From: Chrysoperla carnea
Lineage: Eukaryota; Arthropoda; Insecta; Neuroptera; Chrysopidae
NCBI RefSeq assembly: GCF_905475395.1
Contig: NC_058339.1
Coordinates: 92,080,520 to 92,144,519, forward strand
Length of the DNA: 64,000 bases
Reading direction: 5' to 3'
The position numbers and the translations under genes were made by a program. Position 1 is the first letter of the stretch. Each line of letters begins with the position of its first letter. Under the pieces are notes generated by a model that ran no database searches, was not told the DNA's origin, and saw only the letters and a program-made list of their open reading frames with translations. This document shows, piece by piece, positions 23,926-34,531 of the stretch.

Positions 23926-24399
23926 TTAAAAATATATAAAATTTAGATTAGACACCAAAATTTTACCGATAAATTTAACTAAGTCAAGCAGAAAAAATAT
24001 TTTCCAAAGCATCTGAGAATAGCAGATACGAATATCTCTTATGATTCGATTTCCCTATCGAAGCAGAGTTTTTAATAAATAAGCTGTTAGGTATTTTGAG
24101 TACGTGTACCTTTTTCCACCGCAGTCTTTCGCCAATAGTACTTTTAACTGAAGTAACAGTAAAAAGTAGTTTTGTTCAATGAAGGTGGTTTTGACTAAAT
24201 GATTTTTCCTTACTTTTACTTCAGTTATTTTAACTCCAATTAAAATTAATAAAAAAACTATAACGTAAATGTCTTTTTTCGTTATTTTATTGTCAATTTT
24301 TTAAGTACTTGTTACTTTTCTTTGTATTAAACGTTATAATACCAAACCTTTGTAATACACTAACTCTCTTTCCAGGTTATACACTAAAACAACTCGGCC
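23926..24399. other. AT-rich intergenic DNA
   Basis: No feature supported. Confidence 0.5.
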
Positions 24400-24745
24400 A
24401 TTACAACTTCGGAAAAAACAACTCGGTACAAAAAAAAAAAAACAAACAAACAAAACCGACTCCCACGCGGATTAATGAATGAACGCAATCACAGAGTTAA
24501 CCAGAAATCCCAAAAAATCCCGCAGATCCGTGCTCATTCGACCTCAATAAGGGCATGGCCAACCCGTGGATCAGTGAATGAACGTAATCATTGGGTTAAC
24601 CAAAAAGTCCAAAAATCCGCATACTAATGCTAGCTCTCACTAAAGGCATGGGCAACCCGTTAATCAGTGAGTGAACGCAGTAGCATGGCTAACGCGAGTT
24701 GTTTTTGTACCGAGTTGTTTTGACCGGAGTTATTTTGGCACCGGG
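24400..24745. repeat. Tandem ~95 bp repeats inside inverted flanks
   Basis: Two and a half units carry the phrase AATGAATGAACG or its variants at about 24474, 24573 and 24667 (spacings near 99 and 92 bp). The array is bracketed by AACAACTCGGTACAAAAA at 24418-24435 and its inverse TTTTTGTACCGAGTTGTTT at 24702-24720. It looks like a non-autonomous element with an internal minisatellite. Confidence 0.6.
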
Positions 24746-25944
24746 TTGTTTTTGTGTAGAGTGGTTTTTACCAGAGTTATTAAATACCAAGTTATTCATG
24801 ACGGTTCCCCTCTAGTGATTAAAACTAGTTTTGACCAGAATCGTCAGTCAAAACTCTTTTGGCCGCAAATTTATAGCCAAAAGCAGTATTAACCAATGAT
24901 TTCTTTTGAATGGGTAAGAATTTTGATTGTGACATATACACTGCATTCAGTAAGTGCAAGTAGAAAAATATGGTCTTACAATAAAATAATATCGCTATCT
25001 TTTTCTGGTTACACTTAGTGCGCTATACCAAAATGATAAAATTAGCGAAAAGAAAAGAATTGTTACAAATATCCTTCTTTTTATAATTTTGACGAGATTC
25101 TGTTCTTTTGCATGCATGAATGACCCTGTAATACTCTGTACTCTTTTATAGATCATAGTAAAGTGTAGATTTTTTACCTTGGAATTTTTCTAGCGAAGAT
25201 AATTTCTTTTTATAAAATAATAATAAACTTTTATAGACTTTGTAAACTGCCTTATAATCGAAAATTCAACAGTAAATAAATTCTATTTATAGAAATTTTT
25301 CCTTACAAAAATAAATTCCTAATAAATGATTAAATTTTTTTAGTGTTGTTGTTTTTTGTACGAAGTAAAGTAATTACTGTCCACACAAAAATATTCAGGT
25401 TTGAATTATTAAAGGGAATTTATTTTAAGGGCTCCTAAATATAATTTTACAAGATTCTCCAAATAGTTAATGTAAATAAATAAATGTTTTAAAAAAAACT
25501 ATAAAAACTAATTTTTTTAACTAACTGAACTAAAAACTAGAAAATAAGTTGAATAAAGGCGTTGGGTGTCATAAAAAGTCATTATAAAATATCAGGCAAA
25601 TCATCGGATTTTAACTTTGTTTTTAACTGCCGACTTTTCATGTACTTTCGGATATTGCCAAGGTTTTTTTTTTCAAAACCTGACTACGAGTCGAACCATT
25701 ACAAAGCAAGAATGCAAAATACTGGAAAGAACCCAGTTTTGCGTTATTGCAAGACACAACAGTTGAAAATTTCCGAATTGATGATCAAAATCCGATAGAT
25801 AAATGTTTTTACCCCACTTAAAGCAGTTTTCCAATCTATTTTTCATTAAACCACATAAACCATATAAAAATAAAAAATAAAAAACGCTTTAAACAGATTA
25901 AATGCATTTTTATTTACATATTGATTTGGTTTGTTTTGTTTCAG
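24746..25944. other. AT-rich DNA, presumed upstream intron of 5-HT1
   Basis: The stretch just before the acceptor TTTTGTTTCAG (ending at 25944) should be intron, because the exon that follows starts inside TM1. No candidate for the N-terminal exon was found here or further upstream. Confidence 0.5.
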
Positions 25945-26188
25945 GTAATGTTTTTGTGATAGCAGCAATTTTATTGGAACGAAATCTACAAAATGTTGCC
26001 AACTATTTAATATTATCATTGGCGGTTGCGGATCTATTAGTTGCATGTTTGGTGATGCCATTAAGTGCTGTGTATGAAGTTAGTAAACAATGGACGTTAG
26101 GACCAGAACTGTGTGACATGTGGACCAGCAGTGATGTACTATGTTGTACAGCATCCATTTTACATTTAGTTGCTATTGCATTAGATAG
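25945..26188 (+). CDS. 5-HT1: 5-HT1 serotonin receptor, exon coding TM1-TM3
   Basis: This exon codes about 81 residues of a class A amine GPCR, from the end of TM1 ([10 protein letters not shown]) to the DRY motif at the end of TM3. Visible landmarks are [13 protein letters not shown] with the sodium-site Asp of TM2, the Trp of extracellular loop 1 (SKQWTLG), the conserved Cys in ELCDMW, and [11 protein letters not shown] with the amine-binding Asp of TM3. The exon is bounded by TTTTGTTTCAG (acceptor) and GTAAGT (donor). It starts in phase 1 and ends after AG, the first two bases of the Arg codon of DRY. The product would bind serotonin at the plasma membrane and, as known for insect 5-HT1 receptors, couple to Gi to lower cAMP. 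The upstream exon with the N-terminus and the first part of TM1 is missing from what I could find. Confidence 0.9.
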
Positions 26189-26261
26189 GTAAGTAATTAT
26201 GTATCTATATTTGTTTTGTGACCTCTATCAACTTCATTGAAAAATTATCCATTGTTCTCTA

Positions 26262-26335
26262 TTATACCATGTATATATGAAATATACATAGTATATTAAG
26301 TTTAGTCCCAAGTTTCTAACGCTTAAAAATAATGA
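26262..26335 (-). repeat. DR-A copy 7 (tail fragment)
   Basis: Only the terminal part of the family is present (ATTAAGTTTAGTCCCAAGTT, TAACGCTTAAAAAT). Confidence 0.6.
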
Positions 26336-26608
26336 TTGAAATGAAATGATGAAAATAATTATATTAGAACGATTAGAAGGGCCATTTGTGAAAAACAATT
26401 TAAGTGGAAAATTGAAGTTTTGAAAATTGAAAAACCGATGATTCTTTCTTTTTTTTTTTGCTCATTGAAAATTACATGATACACTATACAATTGTGAATG
26501 GCCAATTATCTTCCTTTAATTATTTTCCTTTACAATTCCATTTCTGTGTTTTGCCAATCAAATGCTCAAATCAAATTAGTTTGATGAAAATTAGTTTTTC
26601 TTTATCTA

Positions 26609-26736
26609 CGGCCAAAAGTACGTACTTGCTGCTTTTGTTGGTAGGCAGAAAGTCCGAAATTTATACTTAGATACCAAAGCATGAATGTCGAACTTTCGGC
26701 CTCCCAACAGAAGCAGCAAGTACGTACTTTCGGCCG
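26609..26736. repeat. Intronic hairpin with ~55 bp arms
   Basis: The arms begin with CGGCCAAAAGTACGTACTTG and its near-perfect inverse, and the loop is only about 16 bases. About eight mismatches are spread over the stem. It could be a small MITE or a long-stem precursor RNA; the sequence alone does not decide. Confidence 0.6.
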
Positions 26737-26753
26737 AAAATGACGAAAAATAA

Positions 26754-26864
26754 TATACACTACAAGGGCAGAAAGTTTGCAAAGCAGAGCTCTGAACTGC
26801 GCGCCATGATGCAAGAATGCCAATGCAGGAATCTCAAACTTTCTGCTCTTGTAATGTTATATAC
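26754..26864. repeat. Small inverted-repeat element
   Basis: The ends TATACACTACAAGGGCAGAA and the inverse of TTCTGCTCTTGTAATGTTAT form TIRs of about 28 bp around a GC-richer core. The motif GGCAGAAAGT is shared with the hairpin just upstream, which suggests a related origin. Confidence 0.55.
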
Positions 26865-27714
26865 TATACAAGCCTACTTCTAAGATAATCGAGTAAAAAT
26901 AACAAAATATCCAATTTATTTAGCTGCAATATGAGTACATATTTTTATTTCTACACTGTATAAATTTTATTTTATAAATACTGTGACACTATCATCGCAT
27001 CGTGTTTAAATATTGCAAAGTAACATTTTCTATTGCGTTCGCTCTTCGTTCGTTTTTACAATGCATATTTTCTTGATCTTTACAACACAAAAGTAAATAA
27101 CAATTCATCATTTTTTTAAAGAAGATAAAAACGGTAGCAACGCCTCTCGAAATAAATATCTTTACTATATAAGTATGATACAATATCCACACAAAGTATT
27201 TCCGGTAAATGTTAAACACCTTGGGCTCAATTTATGGTATATAGCTAATAAATCTTTTTCAATTTTTCCCTCATCCATTTTGTGGTTCGTTGCAACACAT
27301 TTAAAAGCACGTCTCATAAATATACAGCAGAAATGTCTTCCTGTTTAAAGGAAAGATTTGTGAATATTGGGAACAGTACCTATTCAGGAGCGTATCGTAG
27401 TTTTAAGTAAAATATAAATTATTGAACTATCAATTGCAAAATTAGGTAACGATATCATACTTCAGTGGACGAGGACGGAAAAAGAAGAAATCTTTCAATT
27501 TTGACCTATAGCACCGATTTTAATGAAAATTTGGGATTAAGATTTGTTCACCCTCTAGATAAAAATTTATATTGCCGAGTGGTGCTTTTGTCCAGGGAAT
27601 GGTAACAACCGCTTCTAGGTGCTGGAAAAACATTTATTGATAATGAAAAAGTTTTATTTAAGTATATTTCGAAAAGTCAATACTTTCCGAGTTATGGGCG
27701 ATCGAAATTCAGAG

Positions 27715-28605
27715 TATTTAACGCCAAATAACTGGAAAATTTGACCTTTTTGAAAAAAGTATATAGTTCACTTTTTAAAGTACCTACTATAAAAAACCTT
27801 GAAAATGAAAAAAGATTTAAGTCATTTGCACGAAAATTAACGGAGTTATATCGAAAAGAAAGTTGCTCGTACCTTTATTTATGTTTTGTTCAGCACAAAA
27901 ACTGATAAATTTACCGCGGGAGCTAAAATTAATGCTTGCCGCTTTCCAATTTACTTAATGTAAGTACTTACAACATGCCCAAAAAGCTTTAGCAGTTTCG
28001 AATATATATTTTTTTAAATATAGAAATTTAAATGCAAAAAAATTTTCGAAAAAAAAATGTCTTTATCATTAAACAACTCGAAAAATAATTTTTCAAAAAA
28101 TATAAATCCAAAACTGCTAGAACTTTTTGAGTATGCTATAAGTATCTTAAATGGTAAAGTAAAGTAAATGGTAAAGCGTCAACCCTAGTAGCTCAGTTGG
28201 TTAAAGCGTAACCAAATCAGTTCGCGGTATTCTTAGGGTAGCGGGTTCGATTTCCGCAATCTCAACCTAAATTATTTTAATTAATAGTTGTGATGGGCTG
28301 GTGTAATGCATGGTATATGCCTGAAGGAGGTGCACTCAGCCTGTGAAAATAATCGAGGAGCTGATAAATGAAATTATCAGCGGAGAAGGTCGTAAAACAC
28401 ATATATGGTATCACAATCGGCTCTATTGCCTAAGTGTGTGCTTGTGGACAGCCAATATAACCTAACCTAAATTAATTTTAGTTCCCGTGCTATATCATCA
28501 GATTTTGTGCTAATTTTCAAGGTTCTTTATAGTACCTTAGAAAGTGTACGATATACTTTTTCAAACAACGCCGAATTTTTCAGTTATTTAACGTTAAATA
28601 CTTAA
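27715..28605. repeat. Foldback element FB-1, copy 2, interrupted by a SINE
   Basis: The left arm (TATTTAACGCCAAATAACTG ... GGGAGCTAAAATTAATGC) is mirrored by the right arm (ATTAATTTTAGTTCCCGTGC ... CAGTTATTTAACGTTAAATA). The left arm is homologous to 3372-3620. The right arm is split by the SINE at 28179-28470. Confidence 0.7.
28179..28470 (+). mobile_element. tRNA-derived SINE inserted in FB-1
   Basis: The tRNA-like head has an A box TAGCTCAGTTGG (28189-28200) and a B box GGTTCGATTTCC (28244-28255). It is followed by an unrelated body of about 200 bp and a tail with CCTAACCTAA. Comparing it with the mirror arm of the host element gives both junctions: AAAGCG before 28179 and ATTAATTTTAG after 28470. 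Its head and body differ from the 12 kb SINE, so it is a second family. Confidence 0.75.
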
Positions 28606-29179
28606 ATAGTTGTTGCCGGTAAACAGACAGTTGCTTTCAACTAGCTAGTACCTCAATAAATATCGCACGAAAACTAATAAAATAGTAGAGTAATCTTTTC
28701 CTCTTTTTATAAGCTAAATTTTCTATACAAAGTTTTTTTTCTGGGGTGTCAATTTTTCTAGTTAGAGATTAGAGAAAAACTTATGAAAACCGTGATTTTT
28801 ACAATGAAAAACATCGATTTTCAATAGCCAGTAACTGAAAATTATAGACTTTTCGATTTATGCTTTGATGACAGTTTTTGCTTAGAATTTGTCCTACTTT
28901 GGATCCTACCCATAGCCATTTTTAATCTAATCATTTCCTCTCTCTAGCAGAGAAATCTTCCACTCCCTGGGAGAAAGCACTACTCGTTGCCATATTACTG
29001 TTGTTTCCTGGCGTCTTATTTACTTACTTACCCTTAAATTTTCAAGTCAATCGGAGCTATAGGAAAAAATTCAGAGGTTAAATCCTCGTTTACTAGAGTA
29101 TCAAACATATTTGCATACTTGACAAATTAACAGTTTTTTTTTAATTTTTAAATAATTAATAGGGTTTTTTATTCGACAG

Positions 29180-30086
29180 GTACTGGGCAGTAACCAACAT
29201 TGATTATATTCACCAACGCACAGCAAAACGAATTGGTATGATGATCCTTGTCGTGTGGAGTTTAGCTTTTGTGGTTTGTATTGCCCCGATGTTAGGTTGG
29301 AAAGACGATGAATGGGACCATCGAGTAAATAAAGAACTCACTTGTATGGTTAGCCAAGATCTAGGCTACCAAATTTTTGCCACTGCATCCTCCTTTTATC
29401 TACCACTATTAGTTATTCTCATCCTCTATTGGCGAATCTTCCAAACTGCCCGAAAGCGTATACGAAGGCGTCAAGCAACAAGTGGAGGTGCTGGAGGAGC
29501 TGGAGCCCCAAAAAATCCAGCTGCGGGCGGTGTTATTGCGGCTGCTAGTGGTAGTGGAGGAATAGCAGCGGCAGTAGTGACAATCATAGGTCGACCTTTA
29601 CCCACCATATCTGAGACAACAACCGCATTTACAACAGTATCATCTGCGAACACAAGTCCAGAGAAAACATCATTTGCCAATGGGTTAGAGCCAGACCCAC
29701 CTACAACCGATATGGTCTCATATCAACCTCAACAATCTTCCCATCATCATTATCCAGTGAAGAGGAAAAGTAAAGATGCAATGGATTCGAAACGTGAGCG
29801 TAAAGCTGCAAAAACTTTGGCAATAATTACGGGTGCTTTTGTGATGTGTTGGTTACCATTCTTTATAATGGCCATATTGTTACCAGTGTTTCGAACTTGG
29901 ACATTCAACGAATATTTAATGTCGTTTTTTCTATGGTTAGGTTATTTTAATTCAACGTTAAATCCAATTATTTATACAATATTTAGTCCCGAATTTCGAC
30001 AAGCATTCAAACGAATTTTGTGCGGGCGACGTGCCACAGCACGTCGACGAAATCGACACTTTGGTGGTATTAGACATTTTCAATGA
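29180..30086 (+). CDS. 5-HT1: 5-HT1 serotonin receptor, exon coding TM4 to C-terminus
   Basis: This exon continues directly from the DRY motif: YWAVTNIDYIHQRTAKRIG, the second intracellular loop typical of 5-HT1 receptors. Next come TM4, an extracellular loop 2 with Cys (KELTCMVSQDLGYQ), TM5 (SSFYLPLLVILILYWRIF) and a long third intracellular loop (about 150 residues, Gly/Ala-rich then Ser/Thr/Pro-rich). TM6 has the CWLPFF motif, TM7 has NSTLNPIIYTIF (NPxxY), and helix 8 follows with a Cys (RILCGRR) that may be palmitoylated. The large loop 3 and short tail fit Gi-coupled amine receptors. The reading frame stops at TGA 30084-30086, but the same frame stays coding-like afterwards (30087-30317). 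The assignment to the 5-HT1 class rests on the loop 2 and TM5 sequence; 1A and 1B subtypes were not separated. Confidence 0.92.
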
Positions 30087-30317
30087 TGCGCAGATAGTGA
30101 TCTCCGTTCAACGGATCGTGGTGCTCCACCGCCTAGTGCTCGCAATGTCACGTTTAAGGTTGACTGAGCCAGGTGGAGCAGCGATTCGAGTCCATCCGTT
30201 GACGAGATCGCTTTAACTTCATTATCACAATCATTAACTAGACCATCTTCAGCTGTATATCCTAGTAGTAGTCAAATTATACCGAATAGGACTAATTTTA
30301 GTAAGAAAAATAATTAA
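30087..30317 (+). other. Coding-like extension in the receptor frame after the TGA
   Basis: After TGA 30084-30086 the same frame reads 26 sense codons, a second TGA (30165-30167), then 49 sense codons to a TAA at 30315-30317. The second part is rich in Ser, Pro and Thr (for example SSDSSPSVDEIALTS), like a GPCR tail, and the GC content stays at the level of the exon until about 30290. It could be a readthrough extension, a tail broken by two recent point mutations, or sequence error. Confidence 0.5.
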
Positions 30318-30368
30318 AAATATTATTCGATGTTTTCTAATTCATGACCAAATCACTTTTTAAACTCT

Positions 30369-30397
30369 AATAAAAAACTATAATTGTTTAGAATAAA
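30369..30397 (+). promoter_or_regulatory. Candidate poly(A) signals of 5-HT1
   Basis: AATAAA occurs at 30369-30374 and 30392-30397, about 55-80 bases after the TAA at 30315. This distance would suit a transcript that ends just before the foldback element, but AATAAA is common in such AT-rich DNA. Confidence 0.3.
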
Positions 30398-30519
30398 ATT
30401 AGGAATCCTTAATTTTTTGTTTGTTTTTGACTCAAGGTAAGTTTTTTGTTTTTTTAACTTATTTAATTTTTTTAAGTTCACGGCGCCATTTATTTTAGAG
30501 TTCATTTAAGTAATTAATC

Positions 30520-31110
30520 GCCGAAACGAAGCACTAAAGTTCGAAAATTTGAACTGTAAAACGGATTTGAATGCGGTTTTTTGGAAATTTTGTGACCTAA
30601 ATTGATTTATAAAAAATTTAAAACATATTATTTACATTAATAATATGCATTTTATAATTGTATTATAAATATACTAAATTCACAATTAGGTTAATAGTGA
30701 TGAAAATGATTCTTGTTACACGGGAGTTTCGGGGGTCGCTGAACAAAAATTTTGCGATAGAATTGGTATGCGAGGTACCTGGTACCCAGGATACAAAGAG
30801 TCCAGCGACCCGGGCACCAGCTACCGATTCTACGATATTCGTGTTCAGCGACTCCAAAAACCTCCAGGTAGCAAGTTTGGATTCATTTTCATCACTATTA
30901 ACCGAATTGTGAATTTAGTATATTTATGGTTAATTTAAAATTCAATTATAAAATGCATTATTTATGCTTTATTGGATATTTCTTAAAAATCAATTTAAGT
31001 CACAAAATTTCCTGATGCTCTACCGAATCGAATGCAGAAAATCGCATTCAAATTCGTCTTACTGTTCAAATTTTTCGAACTTTGACTGTTTTTAGAGTTT
31101 CGTTTCCGCC
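30520..31110. repeat. Palindromic foldback element 3' of 5-HT1
   Basis: The ends GCCGAAACGAAGCACTAAAG and the inverse of CTCTAAAAACAG...TTCGTTTCCGC pair, and the arms continue for about 270 bp each (shared AATATACTAAATTCACAATT, GGTTAATAGTGATGAAAATG, GTCGCTGAACA) to a centre near 30795. The core is clearly GC-richer than its surroundings. Open frames exist on both strands of the core, as expected of a palindrome, and are not taken as genes. Confidence 0.75.
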
Positions 31111-31375
31111 ATTATATACGAAAAAACTTCACTACTTTTAGCAATTTAATACTCAGTGACGTAACTCATGACAAAACAGTGGCATCATAACATTATAAGT
31201 AATAGTTATTAACATCATTAGCTTTTTTTATCAAAGTCCGATTTTTTTTTTTTGGTTTTTTGCGAACCACATTCACGGCGGAACATTTACATCCTACATT
31301 TTTTGTTGTTTACCCAAGTTGATGTCTTTTGTTAGAGAGCTCGATATATTACACTCTTTCAATCAAGTTCTTAGA

Positions 31376-31500
31376 AATGGTTCTTAGAAAAATATATGGT
31401 AACCATTGTCATCATACTACAAGATATTAAAACCTATTATATTCCAAATTCGGTTTTAATGTCATGCAATTTGACAATGGCTACCATATATTTCTCTTAC
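31376..31500. repeat. Small inverted repeat
   Basis: AAATATATGGTAACCATTGT at 31389 is mirrored by ACAATGGCTACCATATATTT at 31473. The stem is about 26 bp with a loop of some 60 bases. Confidence 0.5.
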
Positions 31501-34252
31501 TAACCATAATCTGGAGTAATTTGGAGCAATTTAACTGCTATAAATGTTAGAAAAATACGAATGGTTTCATACACTCCAAGCACTCGAAATTAGAAAAGAA
31601 AATTTGTTTATTTGCAAATTTTTTACTTTTTCTAATTTTATTTAAAATTATTTTCTAACTCTTTGTTTTCTTTGTTTGTTTTTTTTTTCAGAAAGTTGAT
31701 AATTTGTTTTTTTTTTTTTAAATTTAAAATATTTCCATTAGCAAATTAAAAGTAAAATAAAAAATGAACTAATTCGAGTTAGCAGGAATTTTCTAGTGAA
31801 GCCATTTTAAAAAACCTAATTGATATTGTAATAAATAAAAATGACACAATCTTTGTTGTTCACATTTTAGGGCTTTAAAATTAATTTTTTAATTTATTTC
31901 AAGTGGTCGCATGTCTATCTGTCGGTGCGTCTGTCTGTTTATGGACTATTCGAATATATAAAGGCTGCTTTATATTAGAAGAATGTGGAATGTTTGATTT
32001 CTTTATTTATTAGTGCCAAATATATAGGGAACTCTTTTCAACAAATTTAGACGGGAAGTGACAGTTTTTTTTTCGATAACTAACTTATTTTGAGAGACAT
32101 CGAAGTTGAAAAAGGAAAGTAAGAAATTACATTATGTGGAATAAATCGCTATTTAAGTCCTTGTATATCATTTTTGCAGCATGTTTTTTTTGTCCATACC
32201 TTATCTTCCTTATTCCTTTATCAAATTCCATGAGTCACCCCTTATTGTCAAGCTAATCATGTTGGCTTCTGGCGGAAAATATACTTACAGTCTAAAAATG
32301 TATCGCTTAGGAAAGAACAGGCTAGACAAATAATTTCAATGAAAAAATATCATCTTATTAGGCAAACATGATTCGAATGTAACAATTTTTATAGATGTTC
32401 TCCTAATACGGAAAACATCATTAAGAAGTAAATCAGCTACTGTAAAGATATTTCAAATGAAACTATTTTTAAAACAGCCCTAATACATATTTAATAACTT
32501 TTAATTTTTTTCACGACTTTTTTACGAAATTTGTTCTTGTTTTCTTAGTTTTAGCCACGGGAAAATGACAGCGACTATATAAGACGAATTGCATATTTGT
32601 AGTCACAATTTCCACGCGTATTAGTCTCTATGTAATTAGCTTATCGTACCCCTTAATTTTAATATAGATATTCAATGAATCTGCAGCCGAATCAGCATTA
32701 CGGAAACCGAATATATGCGACTTCGTCCAGCTAAAGTCACAACCGCAAGCAGTACGTCTTATAGCAGAACAAGTGTAAATCAGCCTTTATAACACGCGTG
32801 TACTGACTGTATAAAACAGTAGCACTCTAATTGATTTGTGTATATCAATTTTTTCATCCTAGAATGATTTCGTTCCAACATTTTAGTAGTAATTAATTGT
32901 TATTTTCTTTACAGACACACTTTTAACGTTTTTTTTTTAATGTGCCTCCTAAAAATGTCTAGTTATCATGGCTGACAGTCAGTCAGTGTTGGATAAAAGC
33001 ATGTTGTCAAGGTCGACCCAAGTTTTAAAGTTTTAGAAACTATCTGGTAAATCCATTATATTGCAATTTGCCTAAATAGAAAAAGAGGGCTTAATAGATA
33101 TTCACAAAATAAAAAAAAGGATGTGTGTACGTAATATCAAATATAATAATTTATAAATAATGTAAACAAAAAATGCAACATACTCCAGTCAATCAATTTA
33201 TTCTGGTCGTAGTTGACTTAATCTGTCATCTACCTACCCTCATGTGTGGCGTAAGGGGTGCAAGGGGGTGCACATACACCCTCACAAAGATAAAGATAAA
33301 AAATTCATTGTCCTCCTCCACTCTTTTCGACGTCAGTCCCGTACGAAGAAATTCATGTCTCACCATTGATTAAACGTACAGTAAATACGCTCAACTTGCC
33401 CATAAAACCATATCTCCGCTGTTTTTCTGTTATTTTTATCACTGTCCACAATTCGCATGCATACAATAAAACAGGCTACACTTAGGACTTATCTATACAA
33501 CTTTCCCCTATATGTAAAGCAATAAATAAAACCTATCACAAATTTTTATCACATAATTTTATATCAATGATAATTTTTTTGAACTTACTGGATATTAAAT
33601 CTGTAAAAATTATGCTGTCATGGAAAATTGATTTTATGATGCCATTAAAATTTATATTTATTATAATATAAAGTCCTTTTTTGCTAAATAGATACATTCT
33701 TCCTTCGGCGTAGCAAAAAAAAGGAGTTTTTCTTTTTTCAATCTATACCGGAGTGAATAAAAAGAAAGTAAACTTAACCCAATAGTTTTTTTCACAAATT
33801 TCACCGAAAAATATGAAATTTGTGATCGGAAGTTCGAGGAAATGCTTCGACGATCATGTAAAATTACTTCTAAAATATATCATACTACTTTCTCAAGCAG
33901 AGAAAATAGATGAACAAATCAATGTTTAAATCTTCGTTTCATGCGAAACAGATTATCTTCTCAAATCACTAATCATGAATAATCATTGTAATTGTCACCA
34001 TTTGTCACTATACGGCTGTCGTTAGCTCTTACCAACAGACCCAAAAAACCAACCAAACAAAAAATTGGCTCAAATTAGATCGCTGCTAGCGATTTTTGTC
34101 ATACTAAAAATACAATCCAAATTACTGATCCTGAAAAATCAAATTAATTGCAAATTTTGGAGACTACAGGTTGAGTGTAAAGTGAATATTTCAGTTCAAA
34201 GTGAAATTTTCTCCCTTTCAATATATAATTCGCAGGATCAAATCCCCTATAA
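31501..34252. other. AT-rich intergenic DNA
   Basis: No supported gene. Around 33380-33480 the - strand reads TAEIWFYGQVERI. This faintly resembles the EMWFYRRMLRI phrase common in non-LTR retrotransposon relics, but it is too short to annotate. Confidence 0.45.
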
Positions 34253-34440
34253 CAGTCTTTCTCAAAGTGGGCGATAACGCCTTTTTGTGGGTACTAAAAA
34301 CCCACAGGGGGGGGGCCTAAAGTAATTTCTATAGGATAAATGTATGGGATAAGACTGGTATAAAACGTTTTAGAGGGCGCTGAAAAATGATTTATTCTCG
34401 AAGTGGGCGCGGTAGAAAAAATATGTTTAAGAACTTCCGC
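34253..34440. mobile_element. Possible hAT-like MITE
   Basis: It starts CAGTCTTTCTCAAAGTGGGC, similar to hAT ends (CAG-GGTTCTCAAAC), and ends with TTTAAGAACTTCCGC, a degenerate inverse. A G9 run lies at 34307-34315. The putative 8 bp flanks match poorly, so the call is tentative. Confidence 0.4.
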
Positions 34441-34531
34441 TCTATGAGAAAATAGTCCTGACTAGTGATGAGATTTCTCAAATAGGGCTAAAAAGGACTC
34501 TTAGGTCGTAGTTCACGTTAATATTAAGGAA

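Larger units (their letters stand above)
26189..29179 (+). other. 5-HT1: 5-HT1 intron (2,991 bp)
   Basis: The donor GTAAGT at 26189 and the acceptor ATTCGACAG ending at 29179 split the Arg codon of the DRY motif. The intron holds a DR-A tail fragment, two hairpin elements at 26.6-26.9 kb and a foldback element with a SINE inserted in it (27.7-28.6 kb). The remaining parts (26865-27714 and 28606-29179) show nothing that I recognise. Confidence 0.85.

Noticed and set aside
28179-28262. Functional tRNA gene in the receptor intron
   Set aside because: The A and B boxes are clear, but the anticodon arm and acceptor do not form a proper cloverleaf, and a SINE body follows.
28461-28470. Telomere-like CCTAACCTAA as an interstitial telomeric repeat
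   Set aside because: There are only two units and they form the tail of a SINE; no longer array is present.
30031-30216. Open frame overlapping the end of 5-HT1 in another frame
   Set aside because: It is a shadow of the receptor exon; the receptor frame gives the conserved helix 8 sequence.
30658-30912. Open frames on both strands in the palindrome after 5-HT1
   Set aside because: The two frames mirror each other because the DNA is palindromic; neither resembles a protein family.
33380-33480. Reverse transcriptase relic on the - strand
   Set aside because: Only about a dozen residues resemble a common non-LTR phrase and stops surround them, so the support is too weak.
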